Assembly (NCBI GenBank): GCA_029246415.1
Contig: JAQWNF010000025.1
Coordinates: forward strand, 62,001-126,000
Reading direction: 5' to 3'
Length of the DNA stretch: 64,000 nucleotides
Origin: Glaciecola sp.
Lineage (GTDB): Bacteria > Pseudomonadota > Gammaproteobacteria > Enterobacterales > Alteromonadaceae
The notes under the pieces were generated by a model. That model had not been told where the DNA came from. It saw only the letters and a program-made list of their open reading frames with translations, and searched no databases. Below, piece after piece: positions 44,185-54,884 of this stretch. A program made the position numbers and the translations under genes. How positions within the stretch are numbered: the stretch's first letter is position 1; every line of letters starts with the position of its first letter.

Positions 44185-45531
44185 TTATTGGACTGCTTGT
44201 TGTGCTAACGTTAAGTCAAAGGTTGCGGGGTCTACTTTAAGGTAAGCCGCCTGTTCATCTTCAACCACAGTGATGTCTTTAATACCGGCTATTGCTTGTA
44301 ATCGAGTTGCGATTTCAGCGACCGAGTAATTCGTTTGATTAAGGCTAAGTGTAACGCGTTTTAACCGTTCATGGTGACTTAACATTGAAATAATTATGAG
44401 CCACACAACCCCAATCAAGATACATAAAGTATACAGTGCTGTTTCAGAAAATGAACTGATCATCAGGCCAGAAATAATCCCGCCTAAAAAAGCACCAAAA
44501 AATTGAAAACTGGCATAAATTCCCATTGCACTACCTTTATTTCCCGCAGGGGCAATGCTTGAAACTAACGCGGGAATATTTGCTTCTAGGTAATTAAACC
44601 CGATAAAGAAGACAATCGCAAACGCGTATAAATAACTTAAATTCAGCATTGTATTTGCATGGTAAGCTAAACCTGCAAAACACAGAGTCATGGCGATAAT
44701 ACTGATTATCATCACACCCTTGGGCTGTGTTTTGGCTAGACGCATCAGCACTACCAAACCCACAATAGAACATAATAATACTGGTAAATACCAAGTCCAT
44801 TGCGCGCTTAGCCCAATACCACTGTCGCTCAATAAGCGCGGTAATTGCACAAACAAAATTGTGATAAACATATGCAATAAACACACACTGATGTTCAACA
44901 AACGCAGTTGTGGATGCACAAATAATGCTTTGATATGAGAAAGTCGCGGCAGGGTATCAGCGCTTGGTGCAATATTGGTGGCGTTGGGCACAATAAATAA
45001 CACTAAACCTATGCCGGCAACGCTTAATAATGCAGTAATATAAAATATTCCGCTTAGACCATAGGAGCTTGAAAGCACAGGGCCTAGCAATAAGGCTAGG
45101 TAAAATGAAAATCCAATCGAGATCCCAATAATTGCCATGACTTTGGTGCGTTGTGATTCGCGTGTTACATCCGCTGCTAAGGCCATTACAGCACCCGCAA
45201 TCGCGCCAGCCCCTTGCAAGACTCTGCCAATAATCAACCACGTCATGCTCTCAGCCATTCCAGCCACTAGACTGCCGATAGCAAAGCACACCAAGCCACC
45301 AATGATGACAGGCTTGCGCCCAATACGATCAGATAACATTCCCATTGGGATTTGTAATAATGCTTGGGTTAAACCATAACCGCCAATCGCTAAACCTACT
45401 AACCAAGGGGTATAGCCTTGGTAATCCAACGCCAAAATCGCCAATACTGGCATGACCATAAACAAGCCCAGCATGCGTAAAATGTAAATAGCAGCGAGTG
45501 CACAAGCAGCACGAATTTCAGTAGCGTTCAC
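44185..45531 (-). CDS. MFS transporter, YajR family
   Basis: A 448-residue major facilitator protein with 12 membrane segments. The motif A region G-M-L-S-D-R-I-G-R-K-P is near residue 66 and R-V-L-Q-G-A-G-A-I near 107, both very like E. coli YajR. The C-terminal 65 residues form a soluble ferredoxin-like domain (I-A-G-I-K-D-I-T-V-V-E-D), matching the YAM domain that marks YajR. The substrate is unknown. It is divergent from uvrA and directly upstream of ssb, the uvrA-MFS-ssb order also found in Pseudomonas. Confidence 0.88.
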   Translation of the reverse strand: MNATEIRAACALAAIYILRMLGLFMVMPVLAILALDYQGYTPWLVGLAIGGYGLTQALLQIPMGMLSDRIGRKPVIIGGLVCFAIGSLVAGMAESMTWLIIGRVLQGAGAIAGAVMALAADVTRESQRTKVMAIIGISIGFSFYLALLLGPVLSSSYGLSGIFYITALLSVAGIGLVLFIVPNATNIAPSADTLPRLSHIKALFVHPQLRLLNISVCLLHMFITILFVQLPRLLSDSGIGLSAQWTWYLPVLLCSIVGLVVLMRLAKTQPKGVMIISIIAMTLCFAGLAYHANTMLNLSYLYAFAIVFFIGFNYLEANIPALVSSIAPAGNKGSAMGIYASFQFFGAFLGGIISGLMISSFSETALYTLCILIGVVWLIIISMLSHHERLKRVTLSLNQTNYSVAEIATRLQAIAGIKDITVVEDEQAAYLKVDPATFDLTLAQQAVQ

Positions 45532-45767
45532 GGTTAGGGCTTCAAGCTTTAGGTTAGTAATAATGCGGGCATTCTAGCACATTTTTTATAAGGGTAAATG
45601 TACGACCTGAATTCAATCATCAGTCTATATCTAGCTAATAAGGCATGGGCGAGGTGATCAAAAGTCATTTCCTTACGTATGACTATGCATAATTATAAAC
45701 AACTTATATATGTCGTAATCTCAAGCGATTATGTCATACTACAGGTTTTGCACATTGAAACGGTTGC

Positions 45768-48599
45768 ATGGATAAAATAGAAGTTCGTGGTGCGCGTACG
45801 CACAACCTCAAAAACATTTCCCTAGATCTTCCTCGCGACAAGTTAGTCGTGATTACTGGCCTTTCTGGATCGGGTAAATCCTCTTTAGCTTTTGATACAT
45901 TATATGCCGAGGGTCAACGACGTTACGTTGAGTCTTTGTCTGCCTATGCGCGTCAATTTTTATCAATGATGGAAAAACCCGATGTCGATCACATCGAAGG
46001 GTTATCACCTGCCATTTCAATCGAACAAAAGTCGACATCTCACAACCCACGCTCAACAGTCGGTACGATTACCGAGATCTACGATTATTTACGTTTAATG
46101 TTTGCTCGAGTCGGCGTGCCTCGCTGTCCTGATCATGATGTACCGTTAGATGCACAAACTGTATCGCAAATGGTTGATCGCGTGTTAGCTATGCCAGAAG
46201 GCACTAAGTTGATGTTACTGGCTCCGGTGATCCAAGACCGTAAAGGTGAGCATCTTAAAACCTTAGAAGGCTTATCTGCACAAGGGTTTATTCGTGCACG
46301 AATTGATGGTGAGGTATGTGATTTATCCGATCCTCCGCCACTCGATTTGCATAAAAAACACACTATTGAAGTGGTCGTAGACCGTTTCAAGGTACGCGAC
46401 GATTTACAACTGCGTTTAGCCGAATCTTTTGAGACGGCCCTAGGGTTATCCGGTGGCAATGCTAAAGTGGCATACATGGATGATACGGACGCTGAAGAAA
46501 TCATTTTCTCCGCAAACTTTGCTTGTCCGCACTGTGGTTATTCGATTAGCGAATTAGAGCCGCGCATGTTTTCGTTCAATAACCCTGCTGGTGCTTGTCA
46601 AACGTGTGATGGCCTTGGTACAAGACAGTTTTTCGACCCCGCTCGAGTAGTGAGTAATGTAGAGTTGAGTTTATCTGGCGGTGCGATCCGCGGTTGGGAT
46701 AAGCGCAGTTATTATTACTTCCAGATGCTACAGTCAGTTGCCGAGCACTACAAGTTTGATTTGAGCATTCCGTTTAATGAGCTAGATAAAAAATCCAAAG
46801 ACATTATTCTTAATGGCTCAAAAGGCACTAGTATCAGCTTTAAATACATCAATGAACGCGGCGATATTATGCAGCGCAAGCATCCATTTGAAGGGATCAT
46901 TCCCAATATGGAGCGCCGTTATAAAGATACAGAGTCTAACGCCGTACGTGATGAGCTGTCTAAATACCTTGCTCAACAGCCTTGTTCTACTTGTGCTGGC
47001 TCACGTTTACGTTTAGAAGCTCGCAACGTCTTTATTGAAAAAACCAATTTGCCTACAGTGGCACATATGTCCATCGCTGAATGTTTAGCATTTTTTGAAA
47101 ACTTAGCGTTAACGGGTCAACGTGCTGCGATTGCTGAAAAAATCTTAAAAGAAATCAAAGACCGCTTAAACTTCTTAGTGAATGTTGGTCTTAATTATTT
47201 ATCGTTAGAGCGTAGCGCCGACACCTTATCGGGCGGTGAAGCACAGCGTATTCGCTTGGCCAGTCAAATTGGTGCAGGTTTAGTCGGCGTCATGTATGTG
47301 TTAGATGAACCATCGATTGGTTTGCATCAACGCGACAATGAACGTCTATTAAAAACTTTACGTCATTTACGCGATTTGGGTAACACGGTGATTGTGGTTG
47401 AGCACGACGAAGATGCAATTAAAGAAGCCGATTATATTATTGATATTGGTCCAGGAGCCGGAGTACACGGCGGTGAAATCATCGCACAAGGCTCACTCGA
47501 AGACATTAAAAATGCGGAACAGTCATTAACCGGTAAATACTTATCGGGTCGTGAAGGCATTGCCATCCCACCTAAGCGTAACAAAGCCAAAAATAATGAA
47601 TGGCTAGAGTTAACGGGAGCGACGGGCAACAACCTACAAGATGTAACACTGCGCGTGCCAACCGGCATCATGACCTGTGTTACTGGTGTGTCTGGCTCTG
47701 GTAAATCGACTTTAATTAACGATACGTTTTATAAAATTGCCCAACGCGAACTAAATAACGCAACCTTGGGTGAGCCGGCACCTTATAAGACGATGACAGG
47801 TTTAGAGCTACTCGACAAAGTCGTCGATATTGACCAAAGTCCAATTGGCCGTACACCGCGCTCTAATCCGGCAACGTATGCAGGGATTTTTACGCCTATA
47901 CGCGAAATGTTTGCTGGCACTCAAGAAGCGCGTTCACGAGGCTACAAGCCTGGGCGCTTTAGTTTCAACGTCAAAGGTGGCCGTTGTGAAGCGTGTCAGG
48001 GTGACGGTGTTATTAAAGTAGAAATGCATTTCTTGCCGGATGTATATGTGCCATGTGACGTGTGTAAGGGGAAACGCTATAACCGTGAAACCTTAGAAAT
48101 ACGTTATAAAGGCAAAAACATTCATGAGATCTTAGAGATGACAGTCGAAGATGCGCGTGAGTTCTTTGATGCTATTCCGGCAATCAACCGCAAACTACAA
48201 ACCTTAAAAGATGTGGGTTTATCCTATATTTGTTTAGGTCAAGCGGCGACAACGTTATCGGGCGGTGAAGCTCAGCGGGTTAAGCTAGCCAAAGAGTTAT
48301 CCAAACGCGATACTGGTCAAACTCTGTATATCTTAGATGAGCCGACTACCGGTTTACATTTTCACGATATCAAGCAATTGTTAGAAGTACTTAATCGCTT
48401 GCGTGACGCGGGTAATACGATGGTGGTGATTGAGCATAACTTGGATGTGATCAAGACTGCGGATTGGGTTATCGATCTGGGTCCTGAAGGCGGTTCTGGT
48501 GGTGGTCAAATCATCGCTCAAGGCACGCCAGAGGAGGTTGCTGAAGTTGCAGCTTCGCATACAGGTCGATTCTTGCAGCCAATGCTGACTAGTCAATAA
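45768..48599 (+). CDS. uvrA: Excinuclease ABC subunit A
   Basis: A 943-residue UvrA (940 in E. coli), the damage sensor of nucleotide-excision repair. Two ABC modules are intact: Walker [10 protein letters not shown] near residue 31 and G-V-S-G-S-G-K-S-T near 643; signature [12 protein letters not shown] near 489 and [12 protein letters not shown] near 829. Zinc cysteines C-P-H-C-G-Y and C-x-x-C-D-G-L-G near 250-280 and C-E-A-C-Q-G-D-G near 740 are present. No CTG-N10-CAG LexA box was found in the 236-bp region upstream. Confidence 0.98.
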   Translation: MDKIEVRGARTHNLKNISLDLPRDKLVVITGLSGSGKSSLAFDTLYAEGQRRYVESLSAYARQFLSMMEKPDVDHIEGLSPAISIEQKSTSHNPRSTVGTITEIYDYLRLMFARVGVPRCPDHDVPLDAQTVSQMVDRVLAMPEGTKLMLLAPVIQDRKGEHLKTLEGLSAQGFIRARIDGEVCDLSDPPPLDLHKKHTIEVVVDRFKVRDDLQLRLAESFETALGLSGGNAKVAYMDDTDAEEIIFSANFACPHCGYSISELEPRMFSFNNPAGACQTCDGLGTRQFFDPARVVSNVELSLSGGAIRGWDKRSYYYFQMLQSVAEHYKFDLSIPFNELDKKSKDIILNGSKGTSISFKYINERGDIMQRKHPFEGIIPNMERRYKDTESNAVRDELSKYLAQQPCSTCAGSRLRLEARNVFIEKTNLPTVAHMSIAECLAFFENLALTGQRAAIAEKILKEIKDRLNFLVNVGLNYLSLERSADTLSGGEAQRIRLASQIGAGLVGVMYVLDEPSIGLHQRDNERLLKTLRHLRDLGNTVIVVEHDEDAIKEADYIIDIGPGAGVHGGEIIAQGSLEDIKNAEQSLTGKYLSGREGIAIPPKRNKAKNNEWLELTGATGNNLQDVTLRVPTGIMTCVTGVSGSGKSTLINDTFYKIAQRELNNATLGEPAPYKTMTGLELLDKVVDIDQSPIGRTPRSNPATYAGIFTPIREMFAGTQEARSRGYKPGRFSFNVKGGRCEACQGDGVIKVEMHFLPDVYVPCDVCKGKRYNRETLEIRYKGKNIHEILEMTVEDAREFFDAIPAINRKLQTLKDVGLSYICLGQAATTLSGGEAQRVKLAKELSKRDTGQTLYILDEPTTGLHFHDIKQLLEVLNRLRDAGNTMVVIEHNLDVIKTADWVIDLGPEGGSGGGQIIAQGTPEEVAEVAASHTGRFLQPMLTSQ

Positions 48600-48625
48600 T
48601 TGACTAGATAAAAATCCAGTATGAA

Positions 48626-48652
48626 TAAAAGGGCGGATCTTCGCCCTTTCAT
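48626..48652. terminator. Bidirectional terminator between uvrA and the DUF3299 gene
   Basis: AAAGGGCG (48628-48635) and CGCCCTTT (48642-48649) form a GC-rich 8-bp stem with a 6-base loop. T-rich bases follow on both strands, so it can end both convergent transcripts. Confidence 0.85.
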
Positions 48653-48663
48653 ATTTACAACCC

Positions 48664-49155
48664 TTACTCGTAAGCCAGTACTTCGACACCTTCTAATGTA
48701 TATCCCACTGTCGCAATATCACCACTCCAACCATCGGTAGATAATTTACCGACTACCCAAACGGCATCATATAAATTATCAATCGGCACGCCGTTTTTAA
48801 AGGTCACATAAACAATTTGATTAGATGGCGGTGGCGGAACATGAATACAGGCTCCGAAATAAGGCACTAATAAAAACTCTGTCGTTAACTCCGCAGTACC
48901 TTCTAGTGGCACAACAAATCCTGGGATCTTCACAAACTGGCCATTGAGCTTAGGTAATACCGGAGCATTCGGCGCAGCTTGTGACATATTATTTAGATGA
49001 TCGACGGTCACTTCAGGTGCAATGAACCCTTTGGGTACCATATCTTCCCAATAAAGTTCTTTGGGTTCAGGCTGCGCAGCATATACACCCACACTGATTA
49101 CCGTGAATAGCCAAACACTTAACCACAAACGGACTTGTACAAAATGACGGAGCAT
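48664..49155 (-). CDS. DUF3299 family exported protein
   Basis: A 163-residue protein with an N-terminal signal peptide (about residues 1-26, cleavage after V-Y-A). The conserved DUF3299 segments are visible: W-E-D-M-V-P near residue 36, the V-K-I-P-G-F-V-V-P-L-E-G near 77, and F-L-L-V-P-Y-F-G-A-C-I-H-V-P-P-P-P-S-N-Q near 95-114, with a conserved Cys-His. The function of the family is not known; a lipid or metal role is only a guess. It starts 16 bp after fbp and is probably cotranscribed with it. Confidence 0.85.
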   Translation of the reverse strand: MLRHFVQVRLWLSVWLFTVISVGVYAAQPEPKELYWEDMVPKGFIAPEVTVDHLNNMSQAAPNAPVLPKLNGQFVKIPGFVVPLEGTAELTTEFLLVPYFGACIHVPPPPSNQIVYVTFKNGVPIDNLYDAVWVVGKLSTDGWSGDIATVGYTLEGVEVLAYE

Positions 49156-49171
49156 AAAATTCTCTAACTAT

Positions 49172-50143
49172 TTAAACGTTGTAATAACCCAAACACGCTT
49201 CGACTTCATTGGCTGAACCAATGATCACCGGCACGCGTTGATGGATCTCAGTTGGCATCACTTCCATGATCCGACCTTCACCGGTTGAGGCTAAACCGCC
49301 TGCTTGTTCCATCAAAAATGCCATTGGGTTGGCTTCATATAATAAGCGTAATTTACCCGGCTTATTCGGATTGCGTTTATCAAATGGATAGGCAAAAATC
49401 CCACCGCGACATAATACACGATGAATGTCACCCACCATAGCTGCAACCCAACGCATGTTGTAGTCTTTGCCGCGAGGGCCTTCAGTACCAAGGATCAAAT
49501 CAGTTACATAATCTTGAATAGGTTGTTCCCAATGACGCTGATTGGAGGCATTTATAGCAAATTCACTCGTATCTTTGGGGACTTGCAAATTTGCTTCAGT
49601 CACTAAGAAACCACCGTGGGTTTTATCTAGTGTATATAAGTGCGTGCCACGGCCTGTAGTCATTGCGAGCATAGTCGAAGGACCATACAAGACATATCCT
49701 GCAGCAACACTTTGTGTGCCTGGCTGTAAAAAAGCAGAAGGATCATCTGCATCCATCCATTGTGGTGCATGAGTGATGGAGAAAATAGTGCCGATTAAAC
49801 TATTGATTTCAGTGTTAGATGAACCATCTAGCGGATCAAAGCTCACTAAGTATTTACCTTCAGGGTTACACGCGACGACGTCATCTTCTTCTTCGGAGGA
49901 AATGGCTTTAACGTAACCTGACTCGCTTAATGTATCTTTAAGGATTTGGTTGGAGATGACATCGAGTTTTTTTTGTGTTTCACCTTGGACATTTTCAGAC
50001 AAGGTTGAACCGAGTACGCCAGCTAACGCCCCTTGAGAAACGCGAAAAGAAATTTCTTTGCAGCCAGCCAGTAAAGTCCGGATTAATAATATGAGTTCGA
50101 GCGGCGCACCATCTTGCTGTAATTGCGAATTGAGTCGTTTCAT
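49172..50143 (-). CDS. fbp: Fructose-1,6-bisphosphatase class I
   Basis: A 323-residue FBPase (332 in E. coli) that hydrolyses fructose-1,6-bisphosphate in gluconeogenesis. The metal site D-P-L-D-G-S-S-N near residue 117 and the E-E-E-D near 97 are intact, as is the substrate segment [15 protein letters not shown] near 230 and the C-terminal K-x-R-L-L-Y-E-A-N-P. It is divergent from mpl, as in E. coli. Confidence 0.97.
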   Translation of the reverse strand: MKRLNSQLQQDGAPLELILLIRTLLAGCKEISFRVSQGALAGVLGSTLSENVQGETQKKLDVISNQILKDTLSESGYVKAISSEEEDDVVACNPEGKYLVSFDPLDGSSNTEINSLIGTIFSITHAPQWMDADDPSAFLQPGTQSVAAGYVLYGPSTMLAMTTGRGTHLYTLDKTHGGFLVTEANLQVPKDTSEFAINASNQRHWEQPIQDYVTDLILGTEGPRGKDYNMRWVAAMVGDIHRVLCRGGIFAYPFDKRNPNKPGKLRLLYEANPMAFLMEQAGGLASTGEGRIMEVMPTEIHQRVPVIIGSANEVEACLGYYNV

Positions 50144-50271
50144 GACAATAAAACCTTTATTAATTAATAGAGTAGGGCACAGAGGAGCAATGGCTCCATA
50201 GGAAAGGATTATTGTTTTTATTGTACTTTCCCTGTACAGCTAGTGTACCTACTTTTAACACGGATGTTAAC

Positions 50272-50287
50272 TCGGATATAGATCCGA
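50272..50287. repeat. 6-bp inverted repeat in the fbp-mpl divergent region
   Basis: TCGGAT (50272-50277) and ATCCGA (50282-50287) flank ATAG. A third CGGAT occurs just before, at 50261-50265. The site is between two divergent genes and could bind a regulator; the arms are short, so confidence is low. Confidence 0.35.
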
Positions 50288-50313
50288 TATAGCAGGTTGG
50301 TAGGTTAACAGGG

Positions 50314-50319
50314 TATAAT
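50314..50319 (+). promoter_or_regulatory. Candidate -10 box of mpl
   Basis: TATAAT at 50314-50319 matches the sigma-70 consensus fully and lies 48 bp upstream of the mpl ATG. No good -35 box sits 16-18 bases ahead, so an activator may be needed or the match may be by chance. Confidence 0.35.
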
Positions 50320-50367
50320 CTGCTAAAGTATTACGATTATTTTTCATCTAGCCAATAAGAATCCAAC

Positions 50368-51729
50368 ATGCATGTACATATTTTAGGAATTTGCGGTAGT
50401 TTTATGGGCGGTATTGCTGCGCTTGCCAAATCATTAGGTCATACGGTGACAGGTTCCGACCGTAATGTTTACCCGCCGATGTCTACGCAATTAGAAGCGC
50501 TCGGCATTACCTTGACCGAAGGTTACGATGTATCTCAATTTACCCCTGAGCCAGATATGGTGATCATTGGTAATGCAATGTCCCGTGGTAATCCGGCGGT
50601 TGAATATGTTTTGGACCGTAACCTACCTTACACTTCCGGTCCACAATGGCTACTTGATAATTTACTCAAAGACCGTTGGGTGCTAGCCGTAGCAGGTACG
50701 CATGGCAAAACCTCCACGGCAAGTATTGCTGCTTGGATCCTCGAATATGCCGGTTACACACCGGGCTTTTTGATCGGAGGCGTACCCGAAAACTTCGGCG
50801 TATCTGCACGCATTGGTGAGGGAAACTTTTTTGTCATAGAAGCAGATGAATACGACAGTGCTTTTTTTGATAAACGCTCCAAGTTTGTCCATTACCGTCC
50901 ACGTACCTTAGTGCTCAATAATTTAGAGTTTGATCATGCGGATATTTTTGATGATCTCAATGCAATTAAAAAGCAATTCCATCACTTGGTGCGCTCTGTT
51001 CCGGCCAACGGTTTGATTTTGTCAGAAAAGCACGACAACAATATGCAAGACGTATTAGAAATGGGCTGTTGGACGCGCCAAGAATTTATTTCCAAAGATT
51101 GGACGGCACAAAAAACGCAAGCCGATGGTGGCCGCTTTGAAGTCTATTACCAAGGTCAGTTACAAGGTGAAGTGCACTGGGAGTTGATTGGTGATCACAA
51201 TGTCCATAATGGACTGATGGCGATAGCGGCGGCGCATAATGTGGGTGTGACCACTGAAATCGCAATTGCGTCGTTAAGTGAGTTTGTCAATGTAAAACGC
51301 CGTATGGAAATCAAAGGTAAGGTCAATAATATTACCGTTTATGACGATTTTGCCCATCACCCTACAGCGATTAAAACCACGGTTGAAGGCTTGAAAGCCA
51401 AGGTTGGTGTGCAGCGTATTTTAGCCATATTAGAGCCGCGCTCAAACACCATGAAACTCGGTATTCACAAAGATCAGTTGACTGATTCATGGGCCCAAGC
51501 GGATGAAGTCTATATCTTTGAACCGGCTAATTTGAGCTGGTCAATTGATGAAGTCGCACGTGATAGTAAAGCACCGGTGCACAACTACCAAGATGTTGAG
51601 AAGCTAGTTGCAGCAGTAGTTAAAGAAGCACAACCATCGGACCATATTTTAGTGATGAGTAACGGTGGTTTTGCTGGTATTCATGGCAAATTACTCGACG
51701 CGTTAACGCGCAAATATGAGGACCAATAA
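50368..51729 (+). CDS. mpl: UDP-N-acetylmuramate:L-alanyl-gamma-D-glutamyl-meso-DAP ligase
   Basis: A 453-residue Mur-ligase family enzyme that joins recycled murein tripeptide to UDP-MurNAc. The N-terminal [17 protein letters not shown] loop G-T-H-G-K-T-S-T-A near residue 110, [11 protein letters not shown] near 158, and Y-D-D-F-A-H-H-P-T near 325 mark it as Mpl rather than MurC. Length matches E. coli (457). It is followed after one base by ubiX. Confidence 0.97.
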   Translation: MHVHILGICGSFMGGIAALAKSLGHTVTGSDRNVYPPMSTQLEALGITLTEGYDVSQFTPEPDMVIIGNAMSRGNPAVEYVLDRNLPYTSGPQWLLDNLLKDRWVLAVAGTHGKTSTASIAAWILEYAGYTPGFLIGGVPENFGVSARIGEGNFFVIEADEYDSAFFDKRSKFVHYRPRTLVLNNLEFDHADIFDDLNAIKKQFHHLVRSVPANGLILSEKHDNNMQDVLEMGCWTRQEFISKDWTAQKTQADGGRFEVYYQGQLQGEVHWELIGDHNVHNGLMAIAAAHNVGVTTEIAIASLSEFVNVKRRMEIKGKVNNITVYDDFAHHPTAIKTTVEGLKAKVGVQRILAILEPRSNTMKLGIHKDQLTDSWAQADEVYIFEPANLSWSIDEVARDSKAPVHNYQDVEKLVAAVVKEAQPSDHILVMSNGGFAGIHGKLLDALTRKYEDQ

Positions 51730-51730
51730 C

Positions 51731-52375
51731 ATGAGTCTTGCACCTGTTTCTAGTATCACTGCGTGGGATAAGCGCATTACCTTAGCCATCACAGGCGCTT
51801 CGGGTACACCTTATGCGCTGCGTTTATTGGAGCTATTAGTCAAAGCAGAATTTCAAGTTTATGTACTTATTTCGTCTGCAGCAAAAGTGGTAATGGCTAC
51901 GGAAGAAAATCTAAAAATACCCAGCAAACCCGAGGCGGTGAGTGCGTTTTTTACGGAACGTTTTTCAGCTAAATCTGGTCAGATTATTGCCTGCGGTAAA
52001 GACGAATGGTTTTCGCCTGTTGCATCAGGCTCTGCTGCGCCTAAACAAATGGTAGTCTGCCCTTGCTCTACTGGCACATTATCTTCAATTGCTACGGGAG
52101 CCAGCGATAACCTGATCGAACGTGCCGCTGATGTCGTAATCAAAGAGCGTGGACAGTTGATTATTGTGCCGCGTGAAATGCCATTTTCGACCATTCATCT
52201 AGAAAACATGCTGAAGTTATCGCAAATTGGCGTGACTATCATGCCTGCTGCGCCGGGGTTTTATCATGAACCTAAGAGTATTGCGGATTTAGTCGATTTT
52301 GTGGTGGCGCGTATTTTAGACCATGTGGGTGTAGATCAAACGATTATGCAACGTTGGGGTTATAAGCCAGCGTAA
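51731..52375 (+). CDS. ubiX: Flavin prenyltransferase UbiX
   Basis: A 214-residue UbiX that makes prenylated FMN, the cofactor of the UbiD decarboxylase in ubiquinone synthesis. The [10 protein letters not shown] motif near residue 19, S-G-S-A near 100, C-P-C-S-T-G-T-L near 112, and V-P-R-E-M-P near 150 are family signatures. ATG at 51731 has GAGGA eight bases ahead, located in the end of mpl; an in-frame start at 51716 has no such site. It is a tight mpl-ubiX unit. Confidence 0.95.
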   Translation: MSLAPVSSITAWDKRITLAITGASGTPYALRLLELLVKAEFQVYVLISSAAKVVMATEENLKIPSKPEAVSAFFTERFSAKSGQIIACGKDEWFSPVASGSAAPKQMVVCPCSTGTLSSIATGASDNLIERAADVVIKERGQLIIVPREMPFSTIHLENMLKLSQIGVTIMPAAPGFYHEPKSIADLVDFVVARILDHVGVDQTIMQRWGYKPA

Positions 52376-52417
52376 CACGTATTTTTACCAATTATTATTA
52401 CTTTAAGGATTGTAAAC

Positions 52418-53200
52418 ATGAAACAAATCATGGTGTGTTTGTTTGTAATGAGTAGTTTAATGAGTGTGAGTCAGTCGGCATTGGCGTGGGGTAAAATTGG
52501 TCACCGTGTCACTGGCGAAATTGCGACTCAGCATTTGAGTCCCAAAGCGATGGCTGCCATTGCCGAATTATACCCAAACCACACATTAGCGGAAATTTCT
52601 GCATTAGCCGATTTTAATCGCTCTAACCCTGCTGAATTTTGGCAAAAAGAATCCACTGCGTATCACTATGTGACTGTTCCAGATGGTAAAACGTATAAAG
52701 AAGTTGGCGCACCTAAAAAAGGCGATGCGTACACGGCATTGATGATGTTTAGTAATCAAGTGATTAATACGCGCTTATCGGTCGCAGAGCGTCAAACTGC
52801 ATTGCATTTTATTGTGCATATTATTGGTGATTTACATCAACCGCTGCATGTGGGTAATGGTGAAGACCGAGGCGGCAATGATGTCCGTTTGGAGTTTTTT
52901 TGGGAACGTTCTAACCTACATCGAGTATGGGATAGCGGTATTATTGAACAACAAAAATTGTCTTACACTGAATACACTGATTGGTTATCACGTAAAATGA
53001 CAGCAAAGACAGTTGCCCAATGGATGGAGCCTGATCCTATGGTGTGGATCAAAGAAAGTTATGATATCCGCAAAGGGATCTACACAAAAAACGAAAAAGA
53101 AAACTACCGTTATGTGTACAAACATTTAGATACGCTTAATCAACGCCTAGCTCAAGGCGGAGTTAGAATTGCAGCATATTTAAACGAATTGTTTGAGTAA
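52418..53200 (+). CDS. Secreted S1/P1-type nuclease
   Basis: A 260-residue zinc nuclease of the S1/P1 family. After a signal peptide (residues 1-23, ending S-A-L-A) the mature protein begins with Trp, the first zinc ligand of the family. Further ligands are in G-K-I-G-H-R, L-A-D-F-N-R-S, H-Y-V-T-V, F-I-V-H-I-I-G-D-L-H-Q-P-L-H-V-G and G-G-N-D-V-R-L-E-F-F-W-E-R-S-N-L-H-R-V-W-D, so all eight expected ligands appear present. It should cut single-stranded DNA or RNA outside the cytoplasm. AAGGA lies about 10 bases ahead, and a terminator follows. It is a likely nutrient-scavenging enzyme. Confidence 0.93.
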   Translation: MKQIMVCLFVMSSLMSVSQSALAWGKIGHRVTGEIATQHLSPKAMAAIAELYPNHTLAEISALADFNRSNPAEFWQKESTAYHYVTVPDGKTYKEVGAPKKGDAYTALMMFSNQVINTRLSVAERQTALHFIVHIIGDLHQPLHVGNGEDRGGNDVRLEFFWERSNLHRVWDSGIIEQQKLSYTEYTDWLSRKMTAKTVAQWMEPDPMVWIKESYDIRKGIYTKNEKENYRYVYKHLDTLNQRLAQGGVRIAAYLNELFE

Positions 53201-53240
53201 ATCAGCACGCATTTTATTATTTGCTGTAGATTATTAAATC

Positions 53241-53287
53241 AAGCAAGGACATTGCTACTAAATTCTGTGGTTTTGTGCTTGCTTTTT
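53241..53287 (+). terminator. Terminator after the S1/P1 nuclease gene
   Basis: AAGCAAGGACA (53241-53251) pairs with TGTGCTTGCTT (53274-53284) with one mismatch around a 22-base loop, followed by TTT (53285-53287) and G. It lies 41 bp after the stop codon. Confidence 0.65.
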
Positions 53288-53331
53288 GCGTTCAGGTTAC
53301 CGATCATAGCCTTAATTAAAAAGTAATAGCG

Positions 53332-53583
53332 ATGTATAGGGTTATGGGCATTCCCACTGTATGTAACAAACGAGTTCAGATTTGGTGTCTGTTAGGCATG
53401 CTCCTTGGTAGCATGTTAATCAGTGGCTGTGGTCAAAAAGGACCACTGCGTTTACCGCCACCACCACCTGAAGAAAACCAGCCAAACCAGAATGATACAT
53501 TACCCGCTGCCACACTTAACCTTGATGACTCAAGTAGTAACATAAGTACTGATATTAGTAGTGGAAAGAGCAGAGCAGAATAA
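53332..53583 (+). CDS. lptM: LPS-assembly lipoprotein LptM (YifL)
   Basis: An 83-residue lipoprotein. The signal peptide ends in the lipobox L-I-S-G-C, followed by G-Q-K-G-P-L-R-L-P-P-P-P-P, the LptM core that supports LptD assembly. The rest is a short Asn/Ser/Asp-rich tail. Two in-frame ATGs (53332 and 53344) are possible; neither has a strong ribosome site, so the N-terminus is uncertain. It is 15 bp ahead of lysA, the usual lptM-lysA-dapF order of Pseudomonas and Alteromonadales. Confidence 0.88.
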   Translation: MYRVMGIPTVCNKRVQIWCLLGMLLGSMLISGCGQKGPLRLPPPPPEENQPNQNDTLPAATLNLDDSSSNISTDISSGKSRAE

Positions 53584-53597
53584 GTAGAGAACAAATT

Positions 53598-54848
53598 ATG
53601 GATTTTTTTGATTACCAAAACGGTACGCTACATGTTGAAGATGTATCACTTGCCGATATCGCCAATACCCAGGGTACGCCGACATATGTGTATTCACGTA
53701 AAACACTAGAACGTCATTGGCGCAAATTTGATGAAGCCTTGGGTGATCACCCTCACTTGATTTGTTTTGCGGTCAAAGCTAACTCTAATATTGGTGTGTT
53801 GAGCGTACTTGCGAAACTTGGTTCTGGCTTTGATATTGTGTCTGGAGGCGAGTTACAGCGTGTACTTGCTGCCGGTGGTGATCCGCGTAAAGTGGTCTTT
53901 TCAGGTGTGGGTAAAACCGCTCCAGAGATTGAACTAGCTTTAACGCATGATATTTTGTGTTTCAATGTTGAGTCGTTTGCCGAGCTGGACCGTATTAATG
54001 CGGTGGCAGCTAAAATGGACAAACGCGCGCGCATTTCGTTGCGTATCAATCCAGATGTAGATGCAAATACACACCCGTATATTTCTACCGGGTTAAAGGC
54101 GAACAAATTTGGTATAGCGCATACCAAAGCGGTGGAAACTTATTTATATGCCAAAGCATTATCACATCTTGAAATCAAAGGCATGGATTGTCATATAGGC
54201 TCTCAGTTAACCGAAACAGCGCCTTTTGTGGATGCATTAGAACGCTTACTTGGTTTGGTCGATGAGTTGGCTGAAAAAGGGATCACTATCGAACATCTTG
54301 ATGTCGGTGGTGGTTTGGGCGTCACGTATGCTAATGAAACGCCACCACAACCGGCTGAATATGCCTCTGCTATTGCACAAAAAATGCAAGGTCGAGAGCA
54401 CATGAAACTCATCATGGAGCCAGGTCGTGCCATTGCAGCAAATGCGGGTGTGTTATTGACCAAAGTTGAGTTTTTAAAACAAAACGAAGATAAGCACTTT
54501 GCGATTATTGATGCGGCGATGAACGATTTGTTACGTCCAGCACTGTATTCAGCATGGCAGGATATTGTCCCGGTAACACCCCGAACTGACTTTGCCGCTG
54601 CTATCTATGATGTCGTAGGCCCGGTATGCGAAACAGGGGATTTCCTTGGTAAAGATCGCGAGCTTGCGATCGTCCCAGATGATATTTTGGCGGTGAAAAG
54701 TGCTGGAGCATATGGTTTTGTAATGGCATCAAACTACAACACTCGAGCTCGTCCTGCAGAGATCATGGTTGACGGCGATAAAGTGATTGTCGTCCGAGAA
54801 CGCGAAAAGATCGAAGATTTGTGGCACAACGAGTACAAAGTCCAGTAA
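53598..54848 (+). CDS. lysA: Diaminopimelate decarboxylase
   Basis: A 416-residue PLP enzyme that converts meso-DAP to lysine. The PLP lysine lies in F-A-V-K-A-N-S-N near residue 54, and H-I-G-S-Q near 197, D-V-G-G-G-L-G near 234, E-P-G-R near 278 and C-E-T-G-D-F near 345 are family motifs. Length matches the family (420 in E. coli). It shares an operon with dapF, so both use of DAP for lysine and its supply for peptidoglycan are encoded together. Confidence 0.97.
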   Translation: MDFFDYQNGTLHVEDVSLADIANTQGTPTYVYSRKTLERHWRKFDEALGDHPHLICFAVKANSNIGVLSVLAKLGSGFDIVSGGELQRVLAAGGDPRKVVFSGVGKTAPEIELALTHDILCFNVESFAELDRINAVAAKMDKRARISLRINPDVDANTHPYISTGLKANKFGIAHTKAVETYLYAKALSHLEIKGMDCHIGSQLTETAPFVDALERLLGLVDELAEKGITIEHLDVGGGLGVTYANETPPQPAEYASAIAQKMQGREHMKLIMEPGRAIAANAGVLLTKVEFLKQNEDKHFAIIDAAMNDLLRPALYSAWQDIVPVTPRTDFAAAIYDVVGPVCETGDFLGKDRELAIVPDDILAVKSAGAYGFVMASNYNTRARPAEIMVDGDKVIVVREREKIEDLWHNEYKVQ

Positions 54849-54884
54849 ACTAAGCGTAATTATTAAAATTTAAGGCTGCCAATA

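Noticed and set aside
45532-45767. LexA box in the uvrA-yajR divergent region
   Set aside because: No CTG-N10-CAG was found; only a half site (ACAG) near 45742 is present.
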